From the NCBI RefSeq assembly GCF_013204795.1, contig NZ_JABMKW010000020.1:992001-1056000 (forward strand): DNA of 64,000 nt. The letters are read 5' to 3'. The first letter of the stretch is position 1. Each line of letters begins with the position of its first letter. Shown piece by piece: positions 1 through 9,111 of the stretch. Source of the stretch: Pedobacter panaciterrae. GTDB taxonomy: Bacteria > Bacteroidota > Bacteroidia > Sphingobacteriales > Sphingobacteriaceae. The position numbers and the translations under genes were made by a program. Below the pieces are notes generated by a model that did no database searches, was not told the DNA's origin, and worked only from the letters and a program-made list of their open reading frames with translations.

Positions 1-658
1 TTACATTTAAAGTGTTTTTTTTAGGGGCAGTATTCCCTAAAAAGAGGATAAATTCTTCTGGTAACCGATTAGCATTTCTAAAAGCAAGGAGCTTTTCTTT
101 AGAATAGGCCGCATTAAATTTAGGATTCACAGCATTATAGATCACTTTAACCTTATCCTCCGGCAATTTCAGTTTGTTCAGAATCACCTCCTTCTCAAAA
201 TTCGAAACGGTGATGATCAACTTACTCTTATCAACAATTTTAGGTACTATAAACCTTCTGTACAGATTACCAAAATTTTGGTATGAAGTCCCCTTAAAGT
301 CCGTTTTCTCAAGATAAATAATATCGTGTAAAGTAAGCATTAATGGAACCGAAAGGCTAAGCGCAGAAGTATTGCATGTTGAATGAAGAAAATCCAGGTT
401 GTCTTTCTTTACAGCATTTGGTAAAGCAAATTGCTCCCATGTTGGGTACGAACTTGAAGAAAGCGTCCTGATTTTAAAATTGTCCTGCTCTTTAACGCAG
501 GTATTATCTACATCGTTTCTTGCATATAGAATATATTCATTGTACTTATCTAACTTCTGGATTTCATTTATCAGTTCTAATGCAACAACCTCCATCCCGT
601 GTTTTTTCGCTCTGAAAATACGTTGAACTTCTATTCCAATACGCAACTTCTTTTTCAT
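1..658 (-). CDS. Glycosyltransferase family 4, N-terminal part (runs off left edge)
   Basis: Reading the minus strand from the ATG at 658 gives an open frame of 219 codons that reaches the window edge without a stop, so the C-terminal half is missing. The visible part has the look of a GT-B retaining glycosyltransferase. It starts with MKKKLRIGIEVQRIF, has a central LTLHDIIYLE stretch and a VSNFEKEVI helix, and ends with FLGNTAPKKNTLNV, the hinge segment before the nucleotide-sugar-binding C-terminal domain. It probably adds a sugar to the lipid-linked repeat unit at the cytoplasmic face. It lies 23 bases after the preceding GT2 gene, as the last visible gene of the exopolysaccharide operon. 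Donor and acceptor sugars cannot be read from the sequence. Confidence 0.85.
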   Translation of the reverse strand, partial: MKKKLRIGIEVQRIFRAKKHGMEVVALELINEIQKLDKYNEYILYARNDVDNTCVKEQDNFKIRTLSSSSYPTWEQFALPNAVKKDNLDFLHSTCNTSALSLSVPLMLTLHDIIYLEKTDFKGTSYQNFGNLYRRFIVPKIVDKSKLIITVSNFEKEVILNKLKLPEDKVKVIYNAVNPKFNAAYSKEKLLAFRNANRLPEEFILFLGNTAPKKNTLNV

Positions 659-681
659 CTATCGATTCTTTACTTTATAGT

Positions 682-1854
682 CTATTTCTTTATCTCTTCT
701 TTATAATAGTGTTCTGTAGCTACCGAAATTTTATTGGCTTTTCGAACTTTCAAAAGTGCTAAAACCTGATAATACATAAATTTGTGCACGTTTTTTAAAG
801 AACTATAGATTCTTTTATCCGCCTTGAAATATTTCAGCGCCGAAAACACAGAAACAATAAATACGATTGCTCCAAGTATCCAATAAATTGAGAATAGCGG
901 GATAAAAAACAAGTCCAGCACAAAAAAAGTAGCTGAGAGAATGAGCAATATAAATAGTGGCGGTCTAAGCAGCATAAGGCTAAACAACCCCTGATTCAGA
1001 TTAAAATTCACAATAGATTTACCAAATAGATTCAGGCCGAGAAAAAAATACTTAAACCAGGTATTCAGCCATCTTGATCGCTGATTTACCAACTGACCGG
1101 TTTTACTTGTTTTTTCGTCATACACAATCGCCTTCTCAGCAAATGCTATTTTGTAACCCCTATTTAAAATTTCATATTGCAATATTTTATCAAAACCTGC
1201 ACCGGTAATTAGCGTATGTTCCAGGCAATCTCTGTAAACAGTTGTCGTAAAAGCCATCCCAGATCCAGAAAGCGCTGCAGATGATCCAGCTTCAAATAAA
1301 AGTTTTCGATCAATCAGCCTGTAAAATATATCTCCTGCCTCATCAAGGCACGCATATGGGGTATTTAAATTTTTAGCTGCCCTTACCCCTTGAACTGAGG
1401 TATAACCCGCTGAAAAGAACTTGTTCAATTCAATAAAATATTCGGGATGAACTAAGTTGTCACTATCAATTATGGTTATTATTTCATGATCTCTTTGAAA
1501 CCTGTCTATTGCATAAAAATGGGATTTGGTATTACTGGCCAATACTTCTTCCGGTTTCAAAACAACAACCTTATTGTCTGTAAAATTCAAATGACTAACA
1601 TCACAGTTATCTGCCACAACATAAATAATGTAATTGGTATAATTCGCCTTCAAAATAGAATCTACCACCATTGGAATTAAAGTGGTCTGCTGGTATGCGG
1701 TAACAATAACAGCATAATCAAAATCGGTTCCGGTTAACTTATTAGTTATGCTTTGCTTATTAAAAAACTTAAAAAAACACAAAATTAAGGGGGTAAATAA
1801 ATGTATCCCAATTAGAACTTGAATAACAATAAAGAGAGTATAAATTATATCCAT
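682..1854 (-). CDS. Membrane-associated family 2 glycosyltransferase
   Basis: This 390-residue protein is a processive-type GT-A glycosyltransferase. It has an N-terminal membrane segment (about residues 3-28), a nucleotide-sugar-binding region with the acidic motif IDSDN near residue 130, and the acceptor-binding QRSRW motif near residue 260. Two or more hydrophobic segments follow around residues 290-345. This layout matches cellulose/hyaluronan synthase-like GT2 enzymes, although the protein may add only a single sugar. Its ATG overlaps the stop codon of the upstream GT4 gene in a TAATG arrangement, so the two are probably translationally coupled. The sugar specificity is unknown. Confidence 0.88.
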   Translation of the reverse strand: MDIIYTLFIVIQVLIGIHLFTPLILCFFKFFNKQSITNKLTGTDFDYAVIVTAYQQTTLIPMVVDSILKANYTNYIIYVVADNCDVSHLNFTDNKVVVLKPEEVLASNTKSHFYAIDRFQRDHEIITIIDSDNLVHPEYFIELNKFFSAGYTSVQGVRAAKNLNTPYACLDEAGDIFYRLIDRKLLFEAGSSAALSGSGMAFTTTVYRDCLEHTLITGAGFDKILQYEILNRGYKIAFAEKAIVYDEKTSKTGQLVNQRSRWLNTWFKYFFLGLNLFGKSIVNFNLNQGLFSLMLLRPPLFILLILSATFFVLDLFFIPLFSIYWILGAIVFIVSVFSALKYFKADKRIYSSLKNVHKFMYYQVLALLKVRKANKISVATEHYYKEEIKK

Positions 1855-3056
1855 TAAGATTCTTTTGTTTTTAAAGATTTAAAAATAGCTTTATAGATTT
1901 CATTGGCACAATTTTCCCAACTATGACTTGAGGCAAAAGCTCTTCTCGCCACCTGCAACTCTTCAGTATTTTCGTCGATAGCTCTTTGTATAAGCAGCGC
2001 AAAACTTTCTTTATTCTCTGCTAAATATACGTACGAAGAGAAAATTTCCATTGCTCTTGTTTGTGTTGCAACTATTGGCTTACCCATTGCCAAATATTCA
2101 TCCACCTTTCTCGGATAATTACCAATTGTTACCATATTCACTAATTGAGGATTAATACATACATCAAAAAAGCTCATATACAAGGGAAGCTCTTCCGGTT
2201 TCTTTATTCCTGTAAAAATCACGTTTTCCAGATCATGTAAATTACTAAACGCAAAATCATCATCTTCTGGCCCTACCAAAACAAAAGTCAAATCCTTCCT
2301 TTCATTTGCAATATGGTATAATAGCGATATATCTAATCGTATGCTATTTAAAGCGCCAACATAACCAACAACCGGGGTACTAATATTTGCGAACTCCTTA
2401 GGTTTATCACTTACATCCGCATTCTTGAACATCTCAATATCACAACCCTGGCCAACATAATAAGAATTCTCATTATAGCTTTTGCAATAGTCAGTCAGGT
2501 ACAGAGAATTTGCCAAACACAAATCATTTTGAGCAATAATTAAAGGTTCAAGTCTTTTCCCATGTTTTTTCCAGTAGTCAACAGCCAGAATATAATCCCG
2601 GGAATAATAAATACTTAGTGAAGGATGTAATAGATCTTTTAAATAAAAGCCTTTTAATAATTCATTGTCATTAAACAACAGAAAATCTTTAAAACCCAAT
2701 TCCTCTAAAGCCCTTTTTATCGAATTAGAGAACTTTTTATTGTTTCTCTTGTTCAAATAATTAAATATGGATGGATTTGCAATCCAGTTTATTGATTCAA
2801 CCATGCAATCCGGATACAGATTCCAAAGGTTATCCTTAATTTTTATTAATCCTTTCTCTTTTCCCTCAATTACCCGCAAACGTTTTTTAACTTTTAAATT
2901 GTCATGATCTTTATAACGGGTAATTCTATCAAGCGGGGAATTCACATATAATACAGTATTATTTTTTGAAAGTTCGAGTGCAATATTTTTGCAATTACTG
3001 CCAATTTCAGTATCCCAGGGTTGCTGTCCAATAATAATTACATTTCTATTGATCAT
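1854..3056 (-). CDS. Glycosyltransferase family 4 (TuaH-like)
   Basis: This 400-residue protein looks like a GT-B glycosyltransferase of the TuaH-like group. The N-terminus (NVIIIGQQPWDTEIGSN) forms the first Rossmann strand and loop. The C-terminal half has VGYVGALN, the helix region FTGIKKPEELPLY and the donor-site segment PRKVDEYLAMGKPIVAT, where E/K residues usually contact the nucleotide sugar. No signal peptide or membrane segment is evident, so it should act at the cytoplasmic face. It lies between the acyltransferase (33 bases upstream) and the GT2 gene (1-base overlap), which supports a role in assembling the polysaccharide repeat unit. Confidence 0.87.
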   Translation of the reverse strand: MINRNVIIIGQQPWDTEIGSNCKNIALELSKNNTVLYVNSPLDRITRYKDHDNLKVKKRLRVIEGKEKGLIKIKDNLWNLYPDCMVESINWIANPSIFNYLNKRNNKKFSNSIKRALEELGFKDFLLFNDNELLKGFYLKDLLHPSLSIYYSRDYILAVDYWKKHGKRLEPLIIAQNDLCLANSLYLTDYCKSYNENSYYVGQGCDIEMFKNADVSDKPKEFANISTPVVGYVGALNSIRLDISLLYHIANERKDLTFVLVGPEDDDFAFSNLHDLENVIFTGIKKPEELPLYMSFFDVCINPQLVNMVTIGNYPRKVDEYLAMGKPIVATQTRAMEIFSSYVYLAENKESFALLIQRAIDENTEELQVARRAFASSHSWENCANEIYKAIFKSLKTKES

Positions 3057-3089
3057 CTTTAATTAATTACTTGCTCCTGTTTAGAAAAA

Positions 3090-3704
3090 CTAAACAGACA
3101 TCCAAGATTTAGTATCTTCAGAATACTTTTTTATTATTCTTGCCGGGTTACCTACTGCTACACAATAATCTGGAATATCCTTAGTTACTATACTGCCTGC
3201 CCCAATAACAACGTGTTTCCCTATTTTTACGCCAGCAGTAATCACACTGTTTGCCCCAATCCAAACATCATCACAAATCGTAATTTTCTTCCTGATCTCC
3301 TTCTGCTTACTTGGCGGAAGGTCAATATCCTCATAACCATGGTTCAGTCCCGAAACAACTATATTCTGTGCCAACATCACATTATTCCCTATCTCAACCG
3401 GACCAATTACCACACTGCCAATTCCAATAATCGTATTATTCCCTATTAACACATTACCTACTCCATTATTGATGGTTACAAAATCCTCGATTATAGATTT
3501 CTCACCTAAACTGAATTCATTAAATGGAAAAACATCCATTCTATTTCGACGCCTGATAATGCTCCCTGCTCCTTTTTTATGTATAAAAGGATTCACAAAA
3601 AGCCTAACCCAAAGTCGTGGCTTATGATCATTTTCAGGTATCAACATCTTATGCAACAGCTTTTTTAGCCTTGGATTTGATTTTATTTTATTGACTATCG
3701 ACAT
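3090..3704 (-). CDS. Hexapeptide-repeat acyltransferase (probably polysaccharide O-acetyltransferase)
   Basis: This 204-residue protein has a left-handed beta-helix made of isoleucine/valine-rich hexapeptide turns. They run from about residue 75 (VLIGNNTIIGIGSVVIGPVE) to about residue 185, with an inserted loop containing the likely catalytic His (SGLNHGYED). The C-terminus, VAVGNPARIIKKY, is the standard end of the serine acetyltransferase/WbbJ-like class. Such enzymes transfer acetyl groups from acetyl-CoA to sugars. The position between the polymerase module and the glycosyltransferases suggests that it decorates the repeat unit. The first 60 residues are basic and less typical, and may dock on membranes or partners. 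Confidence 0.88.
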   Translation of the reverse strand: MSIVNKIKSNPRLKKLLHKMLIPENDHKPRLWVRLFVNPFIHKKGAGSIIRRRNRMDVFPFNEFSLGEKSIIEDFVTINNGVGNVLIGNNTIIGIGSVVIGPVEIGNNVMLAQNIVVSGLNHGYEDIDLPPSKQKEIRKKITICDDVWIGANSVITAGVKIGKHVVIGAGSIVTKDIPDYCVAVGNPARIIKKYSEDTKSWMSV

Positions 3705-3738
3705 AAATATTAAATTCTATTGCATTAGGACATGAAAA

Positions 3739-3819
3739 TTAGCCCTTGTTCTTAATTTCTAAAAAAAAGGCAATCGCAAAACATATTACACCAGGAATAA
3801 CAAAGATTTCAAATGGCAT
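3739..3819 (-). CDS. 26-residue predicted membrane peptide, copy 1
   Basis: A 26-codon frame starts at an ATG that overlaps the TAA stop of the polymerase gene (TAATG) and ends at TAA. The peptide begins MPFEIFVIPGVICF and continues AIAFFLEIKNKG, so it is one hydrophobic helix with a charged tail. A second copy lies at 7562-7642, at the same TAATG junction of the duplicated module. Comparing the two by eye, eight codons differ only at silent positions and three change an amino acid (A/I, N/D, G/K). That pattern suggests selection on the peptide rather than chance. It may be a small subunit or stabiliser of the polymerase. I know of no named family, and the function is an inference. Confidence 0.68.
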   Translation of the reverse strand: MPFEIFVIPGVICFAIAFFLEIKNKG

Positions 3820-5321
3820 TAGCTGTAAATTATTTTAAGATCATTATCATTACTTCCTTCAGTATCCTTACTTGGTTCACTATTATTATTTGATGGCAAG
3901 GGCTCCCTTTCATCAAAATTCACACTCTGAAAAATAAGTGCAAAAGATAAAGCAGCTACAATAGCCGATGGCATCGAATTAATCACTTCATTACCATAGC
4001 TGCATAAAAAAATACCCGCTGTAGCCGAAAGCATTGCAATACACTTATACCTCAGTCCCACATTCCTGATCTTCCAGATTATTCCACTACATTTACCCAG
4101 AATATACATCATCATAGAAAACCATATTGTTAACCCAACAACACCATACATGGCCCAGACCTTAACCCAGTAGCTATCCGGTTCAATTGTTGAAAGAAAC
4201 TTATCCTTATTATAGAGTTTACCCCAGGTACCAATTACGCCTAGTCCTCCACCAAAAGGTTTGTTCTGCAAACGCTCACTAAGAACCTTTTGGTTGTTAA
4301 ACCTAACATTTAATGAGGCTTCTTTAAAGTTCAATGCGCTTCGCAATCTATACAAACCATAATTACCATTACCAATGGTGGTGAACTTTAAAAACCCAAA
4401 AAACAACACAGCTACAACTACCCCAAGAATGATTACTTTCAAATTTTTGGTCAGAAAGAAAACACATAATGCACCTACTGCCAAAGCAAAAAATGCACCT
4501 CTGGTTCCCGAAATCAGCATTCCGTAAAAAGATAATCCGGCAGCAATCAGGGCAAGTACCCTTTTCCATGATTTGAACGGAGCTATTGCAAGCACAATAG
4601 CAATCATTACAAACGAAGCCTGGGAAACACCAAACTGTCCCGAATCACCATAAAAAGAAAAGACCCTTAATCTTCCCCATAATAAGTGGGTAACTGCTCC
4701 AACTTCATCTAAAAATTTTTGCTCACCAGATGAAACACCTATATGCTGTTGCTTCATACCGTTCAAAGTTGCCAGTAACGACAAAGCAATTAACAATATC
4801 AACACCCAGTTTAGTTTCTTCTCAGAGTCAATCAACAGAAATACCAGGGGGATGATCAGCATAGGAAACAGCGCAGTACTTCTTATCTCCTGCAACCACC
4901 CTATCACACTGGCTCCTTCAGGGTTTATAATTTCAACTACACTAATGATAAACCACATCAGCATTAGTTTGGTAAGCGGATTATTTAAGCGCGTCCAGTC
5001 ATATCGCTTGTGCTGAATAATCACAATTACCCAAATCAGCAACAAAAGAGCCTCTATTCCTATACCATAGGCTATACCACCAACCTCACGTGATAAGATC
5101 CCAAATAGAAAGCAATAAGCCGTTAAGGCGTATAGACCTATATAAGGTTCTTTAAAAAGAAAGATCATAAAAACAACAAACAACGCCGCTAAAATCAAAA
5201 GCACCGCGCCCATTGGATTAATATATGTTATCAAACTAACTCCAAAAGCAACCAATATCCCTAAAACCGACAAAATAATTGTACGCCATGTTTGTGATAA
5301 TGAGGATAAAAACTGGTACAT
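3819..5321 (-). CDS. O-antigen ligase/polymerase family (Wzy-like), copy 1
   Basis: This 500-residue polytopic membrane protein has about 11-12 hydrophobic segments. It has the Wzy_C-type core, with the SGTRGAFFAL motif near residue 270 followed by a large external loop (about 315-385). The loop contains RFNNQ and GGGLGVIGTWG and carries the residues thought to handle the lipid-linked glycan. The tail is hydrophilic and serine/asparagine-rich. It should polymerise, or ligate, undecaprenyl-linked repeat units at the periplasmic face. It starts 9 bases after the chain-length regulator and ends in a TAATG overlap with the 26-residue peptide. A diverged paralogue lies at 7642-9102. The family alone does not separate polymerase from ligase; the Wzz neighbour favours polymerase. 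Confidence 0.85.
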   Translation of the reverse strand: MYQFLSSLSQTWRTIILSVLGILVAFGVSLITYINPMGAVLLILAALFVVFMIFLFKEPYIGLYALTAYCFLFGILSREVGGIAYGIGIEALLLLIWVIVIIQHKRYDWTRLNNPLTKLMLMWFIISVVEIINPEGASVIGWLQEIRSTALFPMLIIPLVFLLIDSEKKLNWVLILLIALSLLATLNGMKQQHIGVSSGEQKFLDEVGAVTHLLWGRLRVFSFYGDSGQFGVSQASFVMIAIVLAIAPFKSWKRVLALIAAGLSFYGMLISGTRGAFFALAVGALCVFFLTKNLKVIILGVVVAVLFFGFLKFTTIGNGNYGLYRLRSALNFKEASLNVRFNNQKVLSERLQNKPFGGGLGVIGTWGKLYNKDKFLSTIEPDSYWVKVWAMYGVVGLTIWFSMMMYILGKCSGIIWKIRNVGLRYKCIAMLSATAGIFLCSYGNEVINSMPSAIVAALSFALIFQSVNFDEREPLPSNNNSEPSKDTEGSNDNDLKIIYS

Positions 5322-5330
5322 AGGTTGTTA

Positions 5331-7469
5331 TTATTTCACTTTGTTAAGAACCCAACCAATAAATCCAGGTTGCCCCTTAATATATGTCAACAGCTCTTTT
5401 TGAGGATCAGATATAGATCTGCCAGATTCAAAAACAGCTAAGTTCAGCTCTGTAAAAAGCAACCACTCTTTCGCTTTGTTAATGTCCTTAAGCCCGTCTA
5501 CATCTATAATGATCACATCAAACTCGTCTTTTAAAACCTGAAAGCCTTTTCTTAAACTTGTGGTACTCTGGCTCTCCAGTAAAGATGAATTCGCATCATT
5601 CTTATTCAAAATTGTAATCAGGTCTTCTGTCTGAATTTCACGTTTCACTAAAAAGGTCTCAAAATCCTGGTTTATAGCCAACGCTTTTGAATCCGACATC
5701 ACCTTTTTTGTCTCCCCGCCAATTAGCAGCACTTTTTCTCCCATCATCGCAAAACCATAGGCCAAACTGCCCGACAGAAAGGATTTGCCCTCATTGCTGT
5801 CAAGACTTGTAATCCCCAATATTTTGGCATTGTTCTTTTTCAAGGCGTCAGAAATCTCAAAACGTAATGACCGTAAAAGGTTTTTAAAAGATAAAAACTC
5901 AGGATCATTCTCTTTGCTCTTCCATAACTCCCTGATGTTAATATCTGAATATGACAGGTATGGAACCGAACCTAAAACCGCTGACTGGGTTGCCTGCGCA
6001 AGTTGTTTTGAATCCATTATACTGCGGTCCAAAAGGAACATCGTTAAAATCCAGGTAAAGCACAGGAACAAACTAGCTATGTAAGAAAGCGCTATATATA
6101 CTATGCCTTTAGAGGCAAGAGGTAAACCAGGCAATCCTAACTGTGCCAATTGCAGTTTCAAGGCAACATTCTGCCCAGTCCTGTTTTGGTTATAGGTATC
6201 CAAAGAGTTCATGTAATCTTTGGTAGCCAGTTCCGCATCACGTTCATAATTCTGAATCCCTGCATCAAAAGGAACCATGGTATTGTATTTGGCCTTCAAA
6301 ACAGACAGCTCATTGTCAATAGACCTTAAGCTTCCTTTGGCCTGGCTAACAGTCGTTTCAAGTGCTAATTTCCTTTCAATCAGTCCTTGTCTTGAAGCCT
6401 GCGGATTGGTCACATTCTCATCAGATATCTTTGAACTTACGCGGTCTATCAACCTGGTCAAAGAATCTATTCTGTTTTTATCTGCTGCTTTAAAATTACC
6501 ATCAATATAGGCACTGTTCGCAGATTTCAATTGGTTTTTAAGATTTATGATCGTCCTGTTGTCCGCTGTAGAATTTCCCGAACTTACATTATCTATCCCT
6601 CCTCTTAGCCTCGCATCAATATCTGCTATCGCTCTCTGGTTTGCCTGAATATCCCTTATCGCCTGCGCTTTACGTTCTTCATTTTGTGAGATCTGCGAGT
6701 AAACCATTTCCGACTGCTTGTCCAGGTTTAGCACACCGTTCTTCATCTTAAACGATTTCAAAGCCGCATTCTTCTGGTTCATGGCAGCCTCTTTTTTCTT
6801 CATCAACGAATCCAAAAGCTCTATAGAGTTATTCTGATTCAGATTAACATCCTCGCCATAGTTGTTAATAAAATTTGTCGCCAGCGTATTTACAACAAAA
6901 GTAGATAGCAAGGGGTTCTCCGAAACATAGTATACGTTTACAAAATCACTGTTATCAGGGCGGTATATTTTTAAATTATTGTTAATGCTTTCATCATCAT
7001 AGCCCATAGAACTAATGATGTCATATAACGGATATTTACCAGAATTATCACTAATGGTAATCACCTGTTTATTCAGCAACCGTTCTCTGTAAAGTCTTAC
7101 CACTTCATCAATACCGGCCTGCCTTAATGAAGCTACTTGTTTGCTGTAAGGCCTGAATGAAGCTTTCGGACTTTCCAGATCATGGAGTATCAGGTTATAA
7201 GAAAGGATACTCATGATCCGCCTCATTTTCATCCGCTCAATGATGTTCGAAAACTGCTGGTTGATCTTAAAAATATCCGCATTCCTATTAGAGTTAACCA
7301 CAACCTGCTTAGATTGATCCACTAAACCAGTAGCAATCTGAGCCTCAGAACTGTATTGTCTGGGAAGGTTCTTTACCAGAAAATAAGTAATCACCCCCGT
7401 TAGTAGAGGTACTAATATCAAAACCCATTTATACTTGCCTAGAAGTCGTAAAAATGCTTTTATGTCCAT
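5331..7469 (-). CDS. Polysaccharide co-polymerase (Wzz) fused to a degenerate BY-kinase-like domain, copy 1
   Basis: This 712-residue protein sets polysaccharide chain length. It has a transmembrane helix at about residues 15-33, a long periplasmic region rich in coiled coil (about 210-430), a second helix at about 452-478, and a cytoplasmic P-loop domain at about 545-712. The P-loop reads TSLDSNEGKS. The Walker A' position, normally an Asp after a hydrophobic strand, reads VLLIGGE. Walker B is FDVIIIDVDG. The C-terminus has only one tyrosine in its last 20 residues, so the usual autophosphorylation cluster is absent. The domain may bind nucleotide without being a true kinase. The gene belongs to a tandemly duplicated module with 9112-11250. 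Confidence 0.88.
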   Translation of the reverse strand: MDIKAFLRLLGKYKWVLILVPLLTGVITYFLVKNLPRQYSSEAQIATGLVDQSKQVVVNSNRNADIFKINQQFSNIIERMKMRRIMSILSYNLILHDLESPKASFRPYSKQVASLRQAGIDEVVRLYRERLLNKQVITISDNSGKYPLYDIISSMGYDDESINNNLKIYRPDNSDFVNVYYVSENPLLSTFVVNTLATNFINNYGEDVNLNQNNSIELLDSLMKKKEAAMNQKNAALKSFKMKNGVLNLDKQSEMVYSQISQNEERKAQAIRDIQANQRAIADIDARLRGGIDNVSSGNSTADNRTIINLKNQLKSANSAYIDGNFKAADKNRIDSLTRLIDRVSSKISDENVTNPQASRQGLIERKLALETTVSQAKGSLRSIDNELSVLKAKYNTMVPFDAGIQNYERDAELATKDYMNSLDTYNQNRTGQNVALKLQLAQLGLPGLPLASKGIVYIALSYIASLFLCFTWILTMFLLDRSIMDSKQLAQATQSAVLGSVPYLSYSDINIRELWKSKENDPEFLSFKNLLRSLRFEISDALKKNNAKILGITSLDSNEGKSFLSGSLAYGFAMMGEKVLLIGGETKKVMSDSKALAINQDFETFLVKREIQTEDLITILNKNDANSSLLESQSTTSLRKGFQVLKDEFDVIIIDVDGLKDINKAKEWLLFTELNLAVFESGRSISDPQKELLTYIKGQPGFIGWVLNKVK

Positions 7470-7561
7470 TATAACTGTTAAATTATATTTCCTATTTAAT
7501 CTTTCACAAGATATTACTTAATTGAGTCCAATACAAGTTCGTAATTAGACCAAAGCAAAAT

Positions 7562-7642
7562 TTATTTTTTGTCTTTTATCTCCAAAAAAAAGGCGATTAT
7601 AAAACATATTACACCCGGAATAACAAAAATTTCAAATGGCAT
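7562..7642 (-). CDS. 26-residue predicted membrane peptide, copy 2
   Basis: This is the second copy of the peptide at 3739-3819. It again starts in a TAATG overlap with the stop codon of its polymerase gene and again has 26 codons before TAA. It begins MPFEIFVIPGVICF and ends EIKDKK, with isoleucine replacing alanine in the middle of the helix. Ninety-two bases then separate it from the next co-polymerase gene. Conservation of length, junction and peptide sequence despite silent drift supports a real gene. Confidence 0.68.
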   Translation of the reverse strand: MPFEIFVIPGVICFIIAFFLEIKDKK

Positions 7643-9102
7643 TAGCTGGTTAGTTTAGGTTCGTTATTTATTGATGGTAATGGATCTTTTTTATCAAAAT
7701 ACACGCTCTGAAATATAAATGCCAACGATACAGAGGCTACCACTGCCGATGGCATTGAATTGATTACTTCGTTACCATAGCTACAGAAAAAAATACCCGC
7801 TGTTGCCGAAAGCAGTGCAATACACTTATACCTAAGCTTTACATTATTAAGTTTCCAGATTATCCCACAGCATTTACCCAGAATATACATCATCATAGAA
7901 AACCAAATTGTTAGCCCAACAATGCCATACATTGCCCAAACTTTAACCCAGTAGCTATCAGGTGCTATTGTTGATAAAAATTTATCCTTATTATATTCCC
8001 TGCCCCAGGTACCAATTACCCCCAAACCTCCTCCAAAAGGATTATGTTTAAGGTATTCGCCAAGGATCATTTGATTATTAAACCTAACATTCAGTGAGGC
8101 TTCCTTAGGATTTACAGCACTTCGTAGCCTGTAAATTTCATAACTGCCATTACCTATGGTGGTAAACTTTAAAAACCCGACAAACAATAAAGTGATGATC
8201 AAACCATACATTAATACTTTCACGTTCTTTGTCAGAAAAATCAGAAACAACACCCCTACCACCAAAGCAAAAAATGCACCTCTGGTTCCCGAAATCAACA
8301 TTCCGTAAAAAGATAATCCGGCAGCAATCAGGGCAAGTACCCTTTTCCATGATTTGAACGGAGCTATTGCAAGCACAATAGCAATCAGCACAAAAGATGC
8401 CTGCGAAGCACCAAACTGTCCGGAATCACTATAAAAAGAAAACGCTCTTAATCTTCCCCACAACAAATGGGTAACCGCCCCTCCTTCATTTAAAAACCTT
8501 TGTTCACCTGGCGACAAGCCAATATGTATCTGCTTAATACCATTCAAAGTTGCCATTAACGACAAGGCAATCAACAATATCAACACCCTGTTTAATTTCT
8601 TTTCAGAATCAAACAATAGAAATACCAGGGGGATGATCAGTATAGGAAACAGCGCAGTACTTCTTATCTCCTGTAACCAACCCATCACACTGGCACCGGC
8701 AGGATTTATGATCTCAACTACACTAATGATAAACCACATCAGCATTAGTTTGGTCAGCGGGTTATTTAAACGTGTCCAGTCATACCGTTTGTGCTGAATG
8801 ATCACAGTTATCCAGGTTAGCAATAAAAAAATCTCTATTCCTATACCATAGGCAATGCCACCAACTTCACGCGATAAGATCCCAAATAGAAAGCAATAAA
8901 CTATCAACACAAGAAGCCCTACAGAGGGCTCCTTAAAAAGACAGATCATAAAAACAACAAATAGTGCTGCCACAATTACCAGTACCGGCCCTATGGGCCC
9001 CAGATACGTCAGCAAACTAACTCCTAAAGCAACCAATATCCCCAAAACCGACAAAATAATTGTACGTCGTGTTTGTGATAAGGATGATAAATACTGGTAC
9101 AT
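7642..9102 (-). CDS. O-antigen ligase/polymerase family (Wzy-like), copy 2
   Basis: This 486-residue polytopic membrane protein is a paralogue of the one at 3819-5321. It has the same SGTRGAFFAL core and the same GGGLGVIGTWG loop. The differences cluster in the first 100 residues, the segment after the core motif (about 275-315) and the external loop (SALNFKE/SAVNPKE, then KVLSERLQNKP/MILGEYLKHNP). A block around IAPFKSWKRVLALIAAG is identical between the copies, down to long runs of identical DNA. Variation in an external loop could change substrate choice. The gene follows copy 2 of the co-polymerase by 9 bases, as in copy 1. Confidence 0.85.
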   Translation of the reverse strand: MYQYLSSLSQTRRTIILSVLGILVALGVSLLTYLGPIGPVLVIVAALFVVFMICLFKEPSVGLLVLIVYCFLFGILSREVGGIAYGIGIEIFLLLTWITVIIQHKRYDWTRLNNPLTKLMLMWFIISVVEIINPAGASVMGWLQEIRSTALFPILIIPLVFLLFDSEKKLNRVLILLIALSLMATLNGIKQIHIGLSPGEQRFLNEGGAVTHLLWGRLRAFSFYSDSGQFGASQASFVLIAIVLAIAPFKSWKRVLALIAAGLSFYGMLISGTRGAFFALVVGVLFLIFLTKNVKVLMYGLIITLLFVGFLKFTTIGNGSYEIYRLRSAVNPKEASLNVRFNNQMILGEYLKHNPFGGGLGVIGTWGREYNKDKFLSTIAPDSYWVKVWAMYGIVGLTIWFSMMMYILGKCCGIIWKLNNVKLRYKCIALLSATAGIFFCSYGNEVINSMPSAVVASVSLAFIFQSVYFDKKDPLPSINNEPKLTS

Positions 9103-9111
9103 AGGTTGTTA

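Noticed and set aside
399-626. Plus-strand frame of 75 codons
   Set aside because: It is antisense to the clear GT4 gene at 1-658, which explains the sequence better.
5785-6084. Plus-strand frame of about 99 codons, repeated almost identically at 9566-9865
   Set aside because: Both lie antisense within the P-loop part of the duplicated co-polymerases. They are conserved only because the genes they overlap are conserved.
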